A stretch of 46,420 nt of DNA from Candidatus Eiseniibacteriota bacterium (GTDB lineage: Bacteria; Eisenbacteria; RBG-16-71-46; CAIMUX01): NCBI GenBank assembly GCA_029569475.1, contig JAKQSZ010000040.1, positions 1-46,420 on the forward strand, written 5' to 3'. A program made the translations under genes and the position numbers. Shown in pieces: positions 15,296-23,454 of the stretch. A model generated the notes under the pieces. The model was not told the DNA's origin. It saw nothing but the letters and a program-made list of their open reading frames with translations, and searched no databases. Numbering within the stretch: position 1 is the stretch's first letter; the number at the start of each line of letters is the position of its first letter.

Positions 15296-16909
15296 ATGGC
15301 GGTCAGGATCGAGAAAGGGGGCTGGGCCCTCATCTTCCTGGTGGGGCTCGCGCTGTTTGGCTACGCCCTCTATCGTTACGGGGCCCTCGATTCGGTGCTC
15401 GGCAAGCGGCCGGGCATGGGTCAGGCATCGAGGGACGGCTCCAACCTCGCTTCCGGAAGGCCGGCGGGCGAAATCGACACCAGCCGGCCCATCAGCGCGC
15501 CCCCCGCCGGGGGTGGCGGCGAGAAGGATCCGCCGGTGCGCCTCCGGGTCAACGTCTGGGTCGGCTGCGCCGCCGGGCTGGTGGCCAACGGCGGCCTCGA
15601 GACCCAGCCGGGCTCGATCTTCGCGGAGAAGGGGCTCGACGTCTCCTTCAAGATCATCGACGACTGGACCGAGGGTGCGGCCGCCCTGGCCACCGGCAAC
15701 GTCGACGTCATGCTCACGACGCTGGACGTCTGGGCCAAGGACTATCCGCAGCTCAAGGACAAGGGCTTCGGGGCCCGGGCCTTCCTGATGGTCGACTGGT
15801 CGCGCGGTGCCGACGGGCTGATCGGCAAGCAGGGGATGGACAGCATCGAGGACCTGGTCGGCAAGACCGTGGCCTTCGCCCCGTATACCCCCTCCCACTT
15901 CCTCCTCTGGAACGGGCTCAAGAACTCCGGCCTCGACACGGCCAACCGCACCGAGATCTTCAACCGCGCCGTCCACACCAAGGACGGGATCGAGCCCGCC
16001 ACGCTCTTCGCCCAGTCCAAGGTCGACGCCGCTGTGGCCTGGGATCCCGACATGAGCGACGCGGTGGCCAAACGGCCGGGCTCGAAAAAGATCTACGACA
16101 CCACGGTGGCCAACCGGCTCATCGCCGACATCCTGGTGGTCAGCGACACGTTCGCTTCACGGCATCCGCAGACCGTGGTCAAACTCGCCCAGGGCTGGCT
16201 CGAGGGGGTGGAGTTCCTCCGCGCCAACCCGGGCAGGGCGCACACTCTCATCGGAACGATCCAGGACTTCAACATCCCGGCCGACCTCGCCCAGATCATG
16301 CTCGACGGGGTCCGGCTCACCGACTACGCGGACAACCTGGAGTTCTTCGGCCGGGCGGACGCCGAGGGCGACTACGCCAACGTCTACCGCATGGCGCATG
16401 AGATGTACCGGGAACTCCGGCTGGCCAAGGGCGCGGCCGAGCCGGAGAAGACGATGGATCGGCGCTACCTCGAGGCGCTCCGGGGGCAGTTCTCGACCGC
16501 TTCGACGGAGCCGCCGACCCGGTACAGCCCTCCGGCGCCCGGCGCGACGCCGATCGCGACCCAGCACCGCTCGATCTACTTCGAGACCAACTCCGCCCGG
16601 ATGAGCCTCGACTCCCGCGCCGTGGTCGACGAGATCGGGGAGTTCATGCGCTCCTACGGCAATACCGTGGTCGACATCGAGGGCAACACCGACGCCACCG
16701 GCTCGCGGGAGGTCAACCTGCCCCTTTCCAAGGCACGGGCGGAGGCGGTCAAGAGCTACCTGATGGAGAAGCACGGTTTCCCGGCGTCCCGGATGCGGAC
16801 CCTGGGCAACGGTCCCGACCGACCGATCGCCGGCAACGATACGCCGGAAGGGCGGGAGAAGAACCGGCGCACCGACATCAAGGTCTATCCCAACCCGGAG
16901 GCCCGGTGA
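15296..16909 (+). CDS. Membrane-anchored NitT/TauT-type binding protein fused to OmpA domain
   Basis: Protein of 537 residues. One N-terminal membrane helix (GWALIFLVGLALFGYALYRY) is not followed by a cleavage site, so the protein is probably anchored. After a linker, residues 80-395 form an NMT1/NitT-TauT-like periplasmic binding domain (ALATGNVDVMLTTLDVWAKD, DLVGKTVAFAPYTPSHFLLW, DAAVAWDPDMSDAV). Residues 424-537 form an OmpA C-terminal domain (SIYFETNSARMSLDSRAVVD, then GNTDATGSREVNLPLSKARA and GREKNRRTD) with the Asp and Arg that bind peptidoglycan. The ATG has a CGGAGG site. The permease and ATPase downstream are the expected partners. The fusion ties a transport receptor to the cell wall; the ligand is unknown. 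Confidence 0.88.
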   Translation: MAVRIEKGGWALIFLVGLALFGYALYRYGALDSVLGKRPGMGQASRDGSNLASGRPAGEIDTSRPISAPPAGGGGEKDPPVRLRVNVWVGCAAGLVANGGLETQPGSIFAEKGLDVSFKIIDDWTEGAAALATGNVDVMLTTLDVWAKDYPQLKDKGFGARAFLMVDWSRGADGLIGKQGMDSIEDLVGKTVAFAPYTPSHFLLWNGLKNSGLDTANRTEIFNRAVHTKDGIEPATLFAQSKVDAAVAWDPDMSDAVAKRPGSKKIYDTTVANRLIADILVVSDTFASRHPQTVVKLAQGWLEGVEFLRANPGRAHTLIGTIQDFNIPADLAQIMLDGVRLTDYADNLEFFGRADAEGDYANVYRMAHEMYRELRLAKGAAEPEKTMDRRYLEALRGQFSTASTEPPTRYSPPAPGATPIATQHRSIYFETNSARMSLDSRAVVDEIGEFMRSYGNTVVDIEGNTDATGSREVNLPLSKARAEAVKSYLMEKHGFPASRMRTLGNGPDRPIAGNDTPEGREKNRRTDIKVYPNPEAR

Positions 16910-17121
16910 ACGAAGGCCGGCGGCGCCCGCGGCGGACCCAGCGGGTGGTGGATACAAGGCGCGCACCGCCCTCCCAGGCGCAAGCCTAGTCGGTGCCCGA
17001 TGTCGAGGAGTGGGGGCAAACGCAGCACCGTTGCCTCGCCGCTGAAGGCGGCGTGGGCCTCTCCGGCAGCACGAGGTTCGGGACTGATGCGGCCCCAGGG
17101 CTCGCATCGGGGAGAGCGGTC

Positions 17122-18054
17122 ATGGCTGATCCGCTGAGCATCCGGCGTCACGTCACCACCCGGACACGCGTCCTGCTGGGCGTCGGGGGGTGGCTCACCG
17201 TTCTGGCGATCTGGTTCGTCCTGACCCAGTTCCGCGTGCTGCCGCCGTTCTCCCTCCCCCATCCGGCGGGCGTGGCTTCCGCGCTGTGGAAGCTCCTGAC
17301 TGAGTACAACCTGGCCGGCAACGTGGCCATGAGCTGGTGGCGGATCGCCCAGGCCTTTTTCTGGTGCGCGATCGTGGCCATCCCCCTCGGGCTGCTCATG
17401 GCGGCGTTCCGCTGGGTCCACGACCTGATCAACCCGGTGGCGGCTCCGATGCGGGCGGTGCCGATCACGGCGTTCCTTCCCGCCTTCATCGCCCTCTTCG
17501 GCATGGACGAGCGGATGAAGGTGGCCTTCCTCTGGTTCGGGATGTTCTTCTATCTCCTGGCGGTCGTGGTGGAGGAAGTCAACCGCGTCGACCAGAGCCT
17601 CCTCGAAACCGCCTACACTCTTGGAGCCCGATCCCGGGATGCGCTATGGCTCCTCTTCCGGGCGTCCTTCCCGAGCATCTTCGGTTCGTTCCGCATCCTC
17701 TACGACATCGGCTGGACGTACGTCATCCTGGCCGAGATGGTGAATGCCCGCAAAGGGGTCGGCTACATGGTGGAGGCGGCCCGCAAGGTCCTCGACTTCG
17801 ACCGCGTCTACGCCGGCATCATCGCGATCGGGCTGGCGGCGTTCCTCTTCCGCTTGCTCCTGGCCGTCCTGGAGCGGCGGCTCTTCCCCTGGCGGCAGGC
17901 GGTGCCCCGCGCCTCGGCGGCCGTCGCCGGAAGCGCCGGCCGCTCCCCGTTGAGCGCCTCCGCGACCGCTTCCTCTGCCCCCGCCGGCGCTTCCGCCGGC
18001 TCGTCCGTCAGTCCGGCTCCCGGCCCGCCCGGGAACCGCCCGCGCAGCACTTGA
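17122..18054 (+). CDS. ABC transporter permease, NitT/TauT type
   Basis: Protein of 310 residues with about six membrane helices. It matches permeases for nitrate, sulfonate and taurine: IAQAFFWCAIVAIPLGLLMA, then MRAVPITAFLPAFIALFGMD, and the EAA loop LLETAYTLGARSRDALWLLF that docks to the ATPase. After the last helix a 60-residue low-complexity tail rich in Ser, Ala, Pro and Gly follows, which is unusual for the family. The ATG at 17122 has GGAGAG eight bases upstream; the longer frame from 16993 lacks conserved residues. The ATPase gene begins eight bases after its stop, so the pair is co-translated. It should form the inner-membrane channel served by the binding-protein/OmpA fusion. Confidence 0.9.
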   Translation: MADPLSIRRHVTTRTRVLLGVGGWLTVLAIWFVLTQFRVLPPFSLPHPAGVASALWKLLTEYNLAGNVAMSWWRIAQAFFWCAIVAIPLGLLMAAFRWVHDLINPVAAPMRAVPITAFLPAFIALFGMDERMKVAFLWFGMFFYLLAVVVEEVNRVDQSLLETAYTLGARSRDALWLLFRASFPSIFGSFRILYDIGWTYVILAEMVNARKGVGYMVEAARKVLDFDRVYAGIIAIGLAAFLFRLLLAVLERRLFPWRQAVPRASAAVAGSAGRSPLSASATASSAPAGASAGSSVSPAPGPPGNRPRST

Positions 18055-18062
18055 GGAACGCC

Positions 18063-18887
18063 ATGCTCTCTCCGATCAAGATCAGCCTGCGCAATGTCTA
18101 CCGGACCTTTGTCACGCCCGCGGGCGAGAAGATCGAGGCGCTCCGGGACGTCAACCTCGACATCGAGGACATCCGCGCGGCCGACCGCGCGGATGTCGGC
18201 GAGTTTCGTGTTCTCCTCGGACCTTCGGGATGCGGCAAGTCGACGGTGCTGCGGATGATCGCCGGGCTCGACCGGCCGGACTCGGGCCAGGTCCTGCTCA
18301 AGGGCAAACCGGTCGCCGGCCCCGGCCGCGATCGCGGCATGGTCTTCCAGAAGTACACCTCCTTCCCATGGCTAACGGTGGAGGAGAACGTCGCCTACGG
18401 CCTGCGCCTGCAGGGAACCCCGGCGGCCGAGCGGCAGCGGATCGTCGCCCAACTCGTCCAGTCGGTCGGGCTGTCGGGATTCGAGAAGGCCTATCCCCAC
18501 ACCCTCTCCGGAGGCATGCAGCAGCGGGTGGCGATCGCGCGGACCCTCGCCTTGCGTCCCGAGGTCGTCCTGATGGATGAGCCCTTCGGCGCCCTCGATG
18601 CCCAGACGCGGGGGGAGATGCAGCGCCTCCTCCTGGCCATCTGGGAGGAGACGGCCTGCGCCATCCTCTTTGTCACCCATGACGTGGAGGAGGCGATCTT
18701 CCTGGGCGACCGGATCTACATCATGTCGCCCCGTCCCGGCACCATCATCCGGGATCTCCCGGTCCCCTTCGCCCGCCCGCGGGACCCGGCCATCAAACTC
18801 GATCCCGGGTTCCAGGACCTGGAGCAGCAGCTCCTGGGCGAACTGCGGCGCGCCCCCGGAGCCGGGCAGGTGCGGGTGGGAATCTGA
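18063..18887 (+). CDS. ABC transporter ATP-binding protein, NitT/TauT type
   Basis: Protein of 274 residues. Walker A is GPSGCGKS with K59, followed by the Q-loop in VFQKYTSFPWLTVEENV, the signature LSGGMQQRVAIAR, Walker B EVVLMDEPFGALDA and the switch His in FVTHDVEEAIFL. All catalytic residues are intact. The family pairs with NitT/TauT-type permeases for small anions and heterocycles. Just before Walker A there is an extra stretch of about ten residues (EDIRAADRAD) compared with usual members. GAGGAA precedes the ATG. The last base of its stop is the first base of the next gene's start, so this gene, the coiled-coil protein and the AAA+ ATPase are translationally coupled. Confidence 0.93.
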   Translation: MLSPIKISLRNVYRTFVTPAGEKIEALRDVNLDIEDIRAADRADVGEFRVLLGPSGCGKSTVLRMIAGLDRPDSGQVLLKGKPVAGPGRDRGMVFQKYTSFPWLTVEENVAYGLRLQGTPAAERQRIVAQLVQSVGLSGFEKAYPHTLSGGMQQRVAIARTLALRPEVVLMDEPFGALDAQTRGEMQRLLLAIWEETACAILFVTHDVEEAIFLGDRIYIMSPRPGTIIRDLPVPFARPRDPAIKLDPGFQDLEQQLLGELRRAPGAGQVRVGI

Positions 18888-19768
18888 TGAACAGCGGCCC
18901 GGCGACACCCGGAGGATCGAACCGGGAGATCAACTACTTCAAAGAGGCCTTCCAGTCGCAATACAACCTGATCCTCCTCGCCGCCTGCGCTGGATTCGCC
19001 CTCGTCTCCCGGAGCTGGCTTCCGGTCATCCTGGGCGGCGGGCTGGAGTTGATGTACCTCTCCCTCCTGCCCCAGAACCCCAGATTCCAGCGCCTCATCC
19101 GCTCCCGCAAGTACGGGCGGGAGAAACGCGAGTCCGAGGAGCGCCTCCGGAAGCTGGCGCGCCGGCTCCCCGATGACGCGCGGCGGCGCTACCGCGCTCT
19201 GGAAGCGCTCTGCGCCCAGATCCGGGACAACTACGCCCAGCTCTCCTCCACCTCCCAGATCTTCGTCCGGCAGGTGGAAGAACGTCTCGAGGGCCTGCTC
19301 CAGGGGGTCCTGCGGCTACTGGTGGCCGCGCAGCAGCACGTGGACTACCTGCGGGCGGCCTCTCCCGAGGGCATCGAACGCGAGATCCATCACCTGGAGG
19401 AGTCCTTCGCCTCCGCGCCCCAGAAGGTGCAGGAGATCAACCAGCGCCGGGTGGAGATCCTGCGCAAGCGGCTGGAGAAGTACGGCAAGATCAGCGAGAA
19501 CTACCAGGTCATCCAGGCGCAGTGCGCGGCGCTGGAGGACGTGCTGGCGCTCATCCGCGACCAATCGGTAACGCTCAAGGACCCGCAGCAGGTCAGCGAC
19601 CAGATTTCCGGGCTCCTGCGCGACGTGGAACAAACGGAGGAGACGGTGCGGGAGGTCGAAGCGATGTTCGACCCGGCGGCCACGGGGCTGGGGCTCTCCC
19701 TCGCCGAGCCCATGGAAGAGCCGCCATCCTCCTCGGGGGGCGGCGCGCGACGAAAGGTCAAGGGATGA
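18887..19768 (+). CDS. Coiled-coil membrane protein of the cluster
   Basis: Protein of 293 residues. Two hydrophobic segments near the start (NLILLAACAGFALVSRSWLP and VILGGGLELMYLSLL) form a membrane hairpin. The remaining 230 residues are charged helix with heptad-like spacing (QVEERLEGLLQGVLRLLVAA, EINQRRVEILRKRLEKYGKI), ending in a Ser/Gly-rich basic tail. This implies a cytoplasmic coiled coil anchored in the inner membrane. No family was recognised. Its start overlaps the ABC ATPase stop (TGATG) and its stop overlaps the AAA+ start (ATGA). Tight coupling to both suggests it links the transporter or PspA to the AAA+ ATPase; that is inference. Confidence 0.8.
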   Translation: MNSGPATPGGSNREINYFKEAFQSQYNLILLAACAGFALVSRSWLPVILGGGLELMYLSLLPQNPRFQRLIRSRKYGREKRESEERLRKLARRLPDDARRRYRALEALCAQIRDNYAQLSSTSQIFVRQVEERLEGLLQGVLRLLVAAQQHVDYLRAASPEGIEREIHHLEESFASAPQKVQEINQRRVEILRKRLEKYGKISENYQVIQAQCAALEDVLALIRDQSVTLKDPQQVSDQISGLLRDVEQTEETVREVEAMFDPAATGLGLSLAEPMEEPPSSSGGGARRKVKG

Positions 19769-21570
19769 GCATGCGGGATCTGAGCCGGCTTCCGGAATGG
19801 GCGCGGCAGCTGTCGGAGAAGTACTACTCCGGGGCCTTCACCCTCTTCATCCTGCACGGGAACGTCCGCGACAGCGTCCCCTGGACCGACGACGGTGAAA
19901 CCCGCCACGTTCCCCTGCCGGTCTTCCTGGAGTCGGCGCTCTTCGGCGCGCGCGACCTCTGCCTGCAGTACGACCGCGGCGGCGGCCTCCGCTTCTCCCG
20001 TCCCGAAGCACAGGCCGACTTCCGCGCGGCGCTCGAGGGTTACGACAGCTTCCACGGCACCTCCCACGCTCGCGAGGGGATTCCGCGTTCGCCCGAACGG
20101 GTGCTGGGGCTGCTCGACAACTACCTGCATCTCCGCGTGCTCGAGGGGAAGAAGATCGCCCTCGTCATCGACTTCGCCGAGACCATCGCCCCGGCGGGCG
20201 ACGTCCAGGGAATGTCCGCCGAAGACCGCAACGCTCTCGTCATCCTCAAGCGCTGGGCCGCCGACGCCTCTCTGCGGCGGGCGGACGTGACGATCTGCCT
20301 GGTGGCGGAGAACTTGGTCGAGCTCCACCAGGGCATCGCGCAGAGTCCGGGCGTCGCCGCGGTCAACCTGCCGCTGCCCGACGAGCGCGCGCGGGCGGAG
20401 GCGGCCGAGGTCTTCCTGTGCGCAACCCCGCTGCCCGCGGGCTCGGAGTTGGACGCGCCCCTGCTGGCCAGACTGGGAGCGGGCTTGAAACGGGTGCAGA
20501 TCCAGAGCCTGATCGCGGAGGCGGTGGAAAACGCGCGTCCCCTGACGATGAAGTTCCTCGCCGCGCGAAAGAAGGAGCTGATCGAGGCCGAGTCGGGCGG
20601 CCTGCTCGAGTTCGTACAGAGCCGGTACGACCTCTCCTACGTGGCCGGCCACGAGCCGGCGAAACAGCTGCTGCGCGACGCCGCCTCCGCCATCCGCGCG
20701 GGACGCGGGGATGTCCTGCCGATGGGCTACGTCATCTGCGGCCCTGTCGGCACGGGCAAGACCTTCCTCGCCTCCTGCTTCGCCGGCGAGGTGGGGATTC
20801 CCGCGGTGATCCTGAAGAACTTCCGCAGCATGTGGCAGGGAGTGACGGAAGGGAACCTGGAGCGCGTGCTCCATCTTCTGCCGTCCATGAGCCCGGTCGT
20901 GGTGATGGTCGACGAGGCCGATGCCCAGCTCGGCGACCGTTCCTCCAGTGGGGACAGCGGGGTCAACAACCGCGTCTTCGCCCAGATCGCGCAGTTCATG
21001 GGAAACACCGAACACCGGGGCAAAGTGGTCTGGTTCCTCCTCACCTGCCGCCCGGATCTGCTTCCCGTCGATCTCAAGCGACAGGGGCGGGCCGAGGAGC
21101 ACATCGCCCTCTTCTATCCCGAGGGGGACGAGGAACGGCTGGCCCTGCTGCGGGCCATGCAGAAGAAGACGGGCATCCCTCCTTTGTCTCCAGAGGTGGA
21201 ACAGCTCTTCCTGCAACGGGCCCGAGGGCTTTCCGGCGCGGACATCGAAGCGGTGCTGGTCCGGGCGCGGATGCGCGGCGTGCTCGAGGGCGTTCGTGAT
21301 GGTGTCCGCGAGCTGGGCGGACCAACGGCGACTCCGGAAGCAGGGCGCGCCCCCGACGCCGTTTCCGCAGCAGATCTCCAGGAGGCCTTGGAGGACTTCA
21401 TTCCCCCCTCATACCCCTCGGAGATCGAGCTGCAGAACCTGGTGGCGGTGCTGGAGTGCACGAGCCGGCGATTGCTGCCGGAGCGCTTTCGGGACGTTGA
21501 TCGGGCGGAGGCCATGCGGCGGGCTCGCGAGCTGGCGACCTTCACATCCTCGGCGGGCATGACCGGATAG
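19765..21570 (+). CDS. AAA+ ATPase with degenerate N-terminal module (Ycf46-like layout)
   Basis: Protein of 601 residues. The C-terminal AAA+ module is complete: Walker A GPVGTGKT with K332, Walker B VVVMVDEAD with D383/E384, and the LSGADIEAVLVRARMRG helix of the sensor-2 region. The first 270 residues resemble a second AAA+ core that lacks Walker A but keeps a strand like Walker B (KIALVIDFAETIAP). One degenerate plus one active module is the layout of Ycf46-type ATPases; the assignment is from pattern, not alignment. The opening LPEWARQLSEKYYSGAFTLF leads into ILHGNVRD. It starts inside the stop of the coiled-coil gene. As last gene of a PspA cluster it may remodel PspA assemblies or the membrane complex. 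Confidence 0.85.
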   Translation: MSMRDLSRLPEWARQLSEKYYSGAFTLFILHGNVRDSVPWTDDGETRHVPLPVFLESALFGARDLCLQYDRGGGLRFSRPEAQADFRAALEGYDSFHGTSHAREGIPRSPERVLGLLDNYLHLRVLEGKKIALVIDFAETIAPAGDVQGMSAEDRNALVILKRWAADASLRRADVTICLVAENLVELHQGIAQSPGVAAVNLPLPDERARAEAAEVFLCATPLPAGSELDAPLLARLGAGLKRVQIQSLIAEAVENARPLTMKFLAARKKELIEAESGGLLEFVQSRYDLSYVAGHEPAKQLLRDAASAIRAGRGDVLPMGYVICGPVGTGKTFLASCFAGEVGIPAVILKNFRSMWQGVTEGNLERVLHLLPSMSPVVVMVDEADAQLGDRSSSGDSGVNNRVFAQIAQFMGNTEHRGKVVWFLLTCRPDLLPVDLKRQGRAEEHIALFYPEGDEERLALLRAMQKKTGIPPLSPEVEQLFLQRARGLSGADIEAVLVRARMRGVLEGVRDGVRELGGPTATPEAGRAPDAVSAADLQEALEDFIPPSYPSEIELQNLVAVLECTSRRLLPERFRDVDRAEAMRRARELATFTSSAGMTG

Positions 21571-21580
21571 CCAGCACACG

Positions 21581-21621
21581 CCGGCTGCACCTCCGGCTGC
21601 ACCTCCGGCTACACCTCCGGC
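21581..21621 (+). repeat. 12-bp tandem repeat
   Basis: About 3.4 copies of CCGGCTGCACCT, with one base change in the third copy, directly after the AAA+ stop codon. It marks the end of the cluster. No gene is present in the 270 bases up to the LamG gene. Confidence 0.8.
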
Positions 21622-21647
21622 GGACACCGGGTCCCGGCCTCGCTGAG

Positions 21648-21673
21648 GACGCCTTCCCGGGACGCCTTCCCGG
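21648..21673 (+). repeat. 13-bp perfect direct duplication
   Basis: GACGCCTTCCCGG occurs twice in immediate succession, 27 bases after the 12-bp repeat. Two separate short tandem duplications this close together suggest replication slippage or an old rearrangement point. Confidence 0.75.
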
Positions 21674-21841
21674 GGAACGCTCCGCCCTCACGGAATCCTC
21701 GGCTTCGGCCGCGAATCCAACCGGCTCCGCTCGGGGCGGCCGGCGATCCGGCCCGTTCCAGGATCCGGACCTCCGTCAGAAGGGGTTGGGCGCCCAGACC
21801 GAGAACTCCGGGGTGAAGCTCGACGGCTGATGACGGACCTG

Positions 21842-22645
21842 CTACCGCCGGTGCATCCCCTTCACCCGCCCCCAGCTCCCCGGCAGGACGGGAACCGGCA
21901 CCGCCGCGCACAGCTCCCGCACCTCTTCGAAGCTCAGGGCGCGGTCGTAGATCCGCACCTCGTCCAGATTTCCGTGATGGAAGTCCCCGGCGTGCGCCGC
22001 CCGGCCGAGGTAGAGCGCGAGGTGCTCCGCCAGACCGATGTCGTAGTCGCACACCGGGCCCGAGGTCTGGGGCCAGCCGTCGATGTAGAGCGTGATCGTC
22101 CCCTTGGCCCAGTCGGCCACCCCGGCGAGGCAGAGCCAGCGGCCGTCGCCGAGTCCGTGTCCATCCGCGAGGGAGGCGCTAAAGCAGACGTGGACGTCGG
22201 CGTCTCCGAGCTGCATGAAGGCGCGACCCTGCAGGTAGCCGCTGCGCGACTTGCAGAGCCAGACGTGCGGGTAGTAGTCGGGCGTGTCCCCGAGGTAGAC
22301 CAGGCTCCGGTAGGCGTCGATATTGTCCGGGAAGGTCGCCCAGGCTGCGAACGTCACCGACTGGTTCCGGAAGCGGAGGTCGGAGGTCCGCAGGATCTCG
22401 ATGAAGTCATCGATCCCGTCGAAACAGAAGCCCTGGCCGGAGACGCCGGGGCAGGGGGTCGCCCCGTGGACGGTCCCGTCGTGGCCGTTGCCGGAGTTGT
22501 CGGCGGCGGTGCCGTCGTCGAAGCTCCAGTACGCGACCAGGCCGGCGTTCAGATCCGCGCGGGCGGAACCGGCGCCGAGGAGAGTGAGAAGGGCTGCCAG
22601 GACGGAGGTCGCCGCCCGGGCGCGCCGTGCGCTTCGTGGGTCCAT
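21842..22645 (-). CDS. Secreted LamG/concanavalin-A-like protein
   Basis: Protein of 267 residues. A signal peptide is clear (RRARAATSVLAALLTLLGAG, then SARA before DLNAG). The mature part is one LamG-like jelly-roll domain: LVAYWSFDDGTAADNSGNGH opens it, and WLCLAGVADWAKGTITLYID, then HHGNLDEVRIYDRALSFEEV, close it. Such domains bind carbohydrate or other ligands at the cell surface; no catalytic site is visible. The last 15 residues (VLPGSWGRVKGMHRR) are basic and show no sorting domain. The ATG at 22645 follows AAGGAG by six bases; the longer frame to 22747 would bury the signal peptide. It faces the AAA+ gene tail to tail. Confidence 0.8.
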   Translation of the reverse strand: MDPRSARRARAATSVLAALLTLLGAGSARADLNAGLVAYWSFDDGTAADNSGNGHDGTVHGATPCPGVSGQGFCFDGIDDFIEILRTSDLRFRNQSVTFAAWATFPDNIDAYRSLVYLGDTPDYYPHVWLCKSRSGYLQGRAFMQLGDADVHVCFSASLADGHGLGDGRWLCLAGVADWAKGTITLYIDGWPQTSGPVCDYDIGLAEHLALYLGRAAHAGDFHHGNLDEVRIYDRALSFEEVRELCAAVPVPVLPGSWGRVKGMHRR

Positions 22646-22740
22646 TTCCACTCCTTCGCCGGGGCCGGCGCCGACGGTCGAAGCCCGGGCCTCTCCGGCA
22701 TGGTCAACTCGGTCGTGAAGATCGCTCTCGTCCAGTGATT

Positions 22741-22905
22741 CTACCAACGGGCGCCCGGTCGCTCAGCCGTGAAAAGGACGCTCCCCGCCTTGACCGCGAC
22801 CCCCGCGACGGTCGCGCCCTGGATCCCGTACCGCGGGAGGAGGATCAACCCCGCAGCCACGGCGCCGGAGGCCGCGCCGGCGAGGTCCGCAAGGTAGAGC
22901 CGGCC
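22741..22905 (-). pseudogene. Fragment of a membrane spermidine-synthase-like protein
   Basis: About 54 codons read GRLYLADLAGAASGAVAAGL followed by ILLPRYGIQGATV and a stop. The pattern GRLY.AD..GA..GA...G..LLP..G..G is typical of one membrane segment in proteins that join an MFS-like domain to a spermidine synthase domain. Nothing else of such a gene is nearby. No valid start exists; the frame runs upstream into Cys- and Arg-rich sequence without family character. Confidence 0.45.
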
Positions 22906-23059
22906 GATCCTCGAGTGCGGCGCGCCGCCGGCCGCGCGCGGTTGACGAGGCCGGCAACAGCAGGGGCAGGCAGTCCGCCTCGTGGTCATCGCGCCGTTTC
23001 GGGTGACCTCGGTGCTGACGATCCCGTCCCGCGCTGGCTGAGCTGTCTGCAAGGCGAGC

Positions 23060-23240
23060 ACAGGAACGCGACGAGTCGCCGGAGGAACTCCACCGGCTCG
23101 AGCACCAGTTGGGTCCGTCCGTCGGGCTTGTGCCAGGGGCGGCGCAGGGTGTACAAGACGCGACCTTCGGGCCTCAGCGCCAGCCGCGGACCGGCCAGAG
23201 GTGGTCGCAAAACCACGAGGATGACGCGCTCGCGAGGGGA
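23060..23240 (-). mobile_element. IS91-family transposase C-terminal remnant
   Basis: The minus strand encodes LRPPLAGPRLALRPEGRVLY followed by TLRRPWHKPDGRTQLVLEPV and EFLRRLVAFL. IS91-type transposases carry the pattern RPPLA..RL..RPDG.V.Y.L..PW.DGT....FEP.E...RL close to the C-terminus. Upstream and downstream parts are missing. It is on the same strand as the other IS91 fragment near 13.2 kb and comes from a different part of the protein. Confidence 0.7.
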
Positions 23241-23351
23241 GTGATACAAGACGAACGCTGTCGGCGATTCGCTCGGGTTCCGACGAACAATGCGCGAGGC
23301 TTGCTCATGACCGACCATCGGTAGGTGGCTCTGCGCTTAGCTGGCAACACT

Positions 23352-23388
23352 ACCGATCCGAGCGTAACCCACGGTCTTGCGGATCGGT
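23352..23388. repeat. 9-bp perfect inverted repeat
   Basis: ACCGATCCG and CGGATCGGT separated by 19 bases, 67 bases past the stop of the malic enzyme gene on the minus strand. It could form a hairpin ending that transcript, but no U-run follows. Confidence 0.4.
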
Positions 23389-23454
23389 CGGTCAATCCAT
23401 GGTGTCCAAGTCTAAATCCCCGGCAGAGATGGTGGCTCGCCTCTCCACTGTGCC

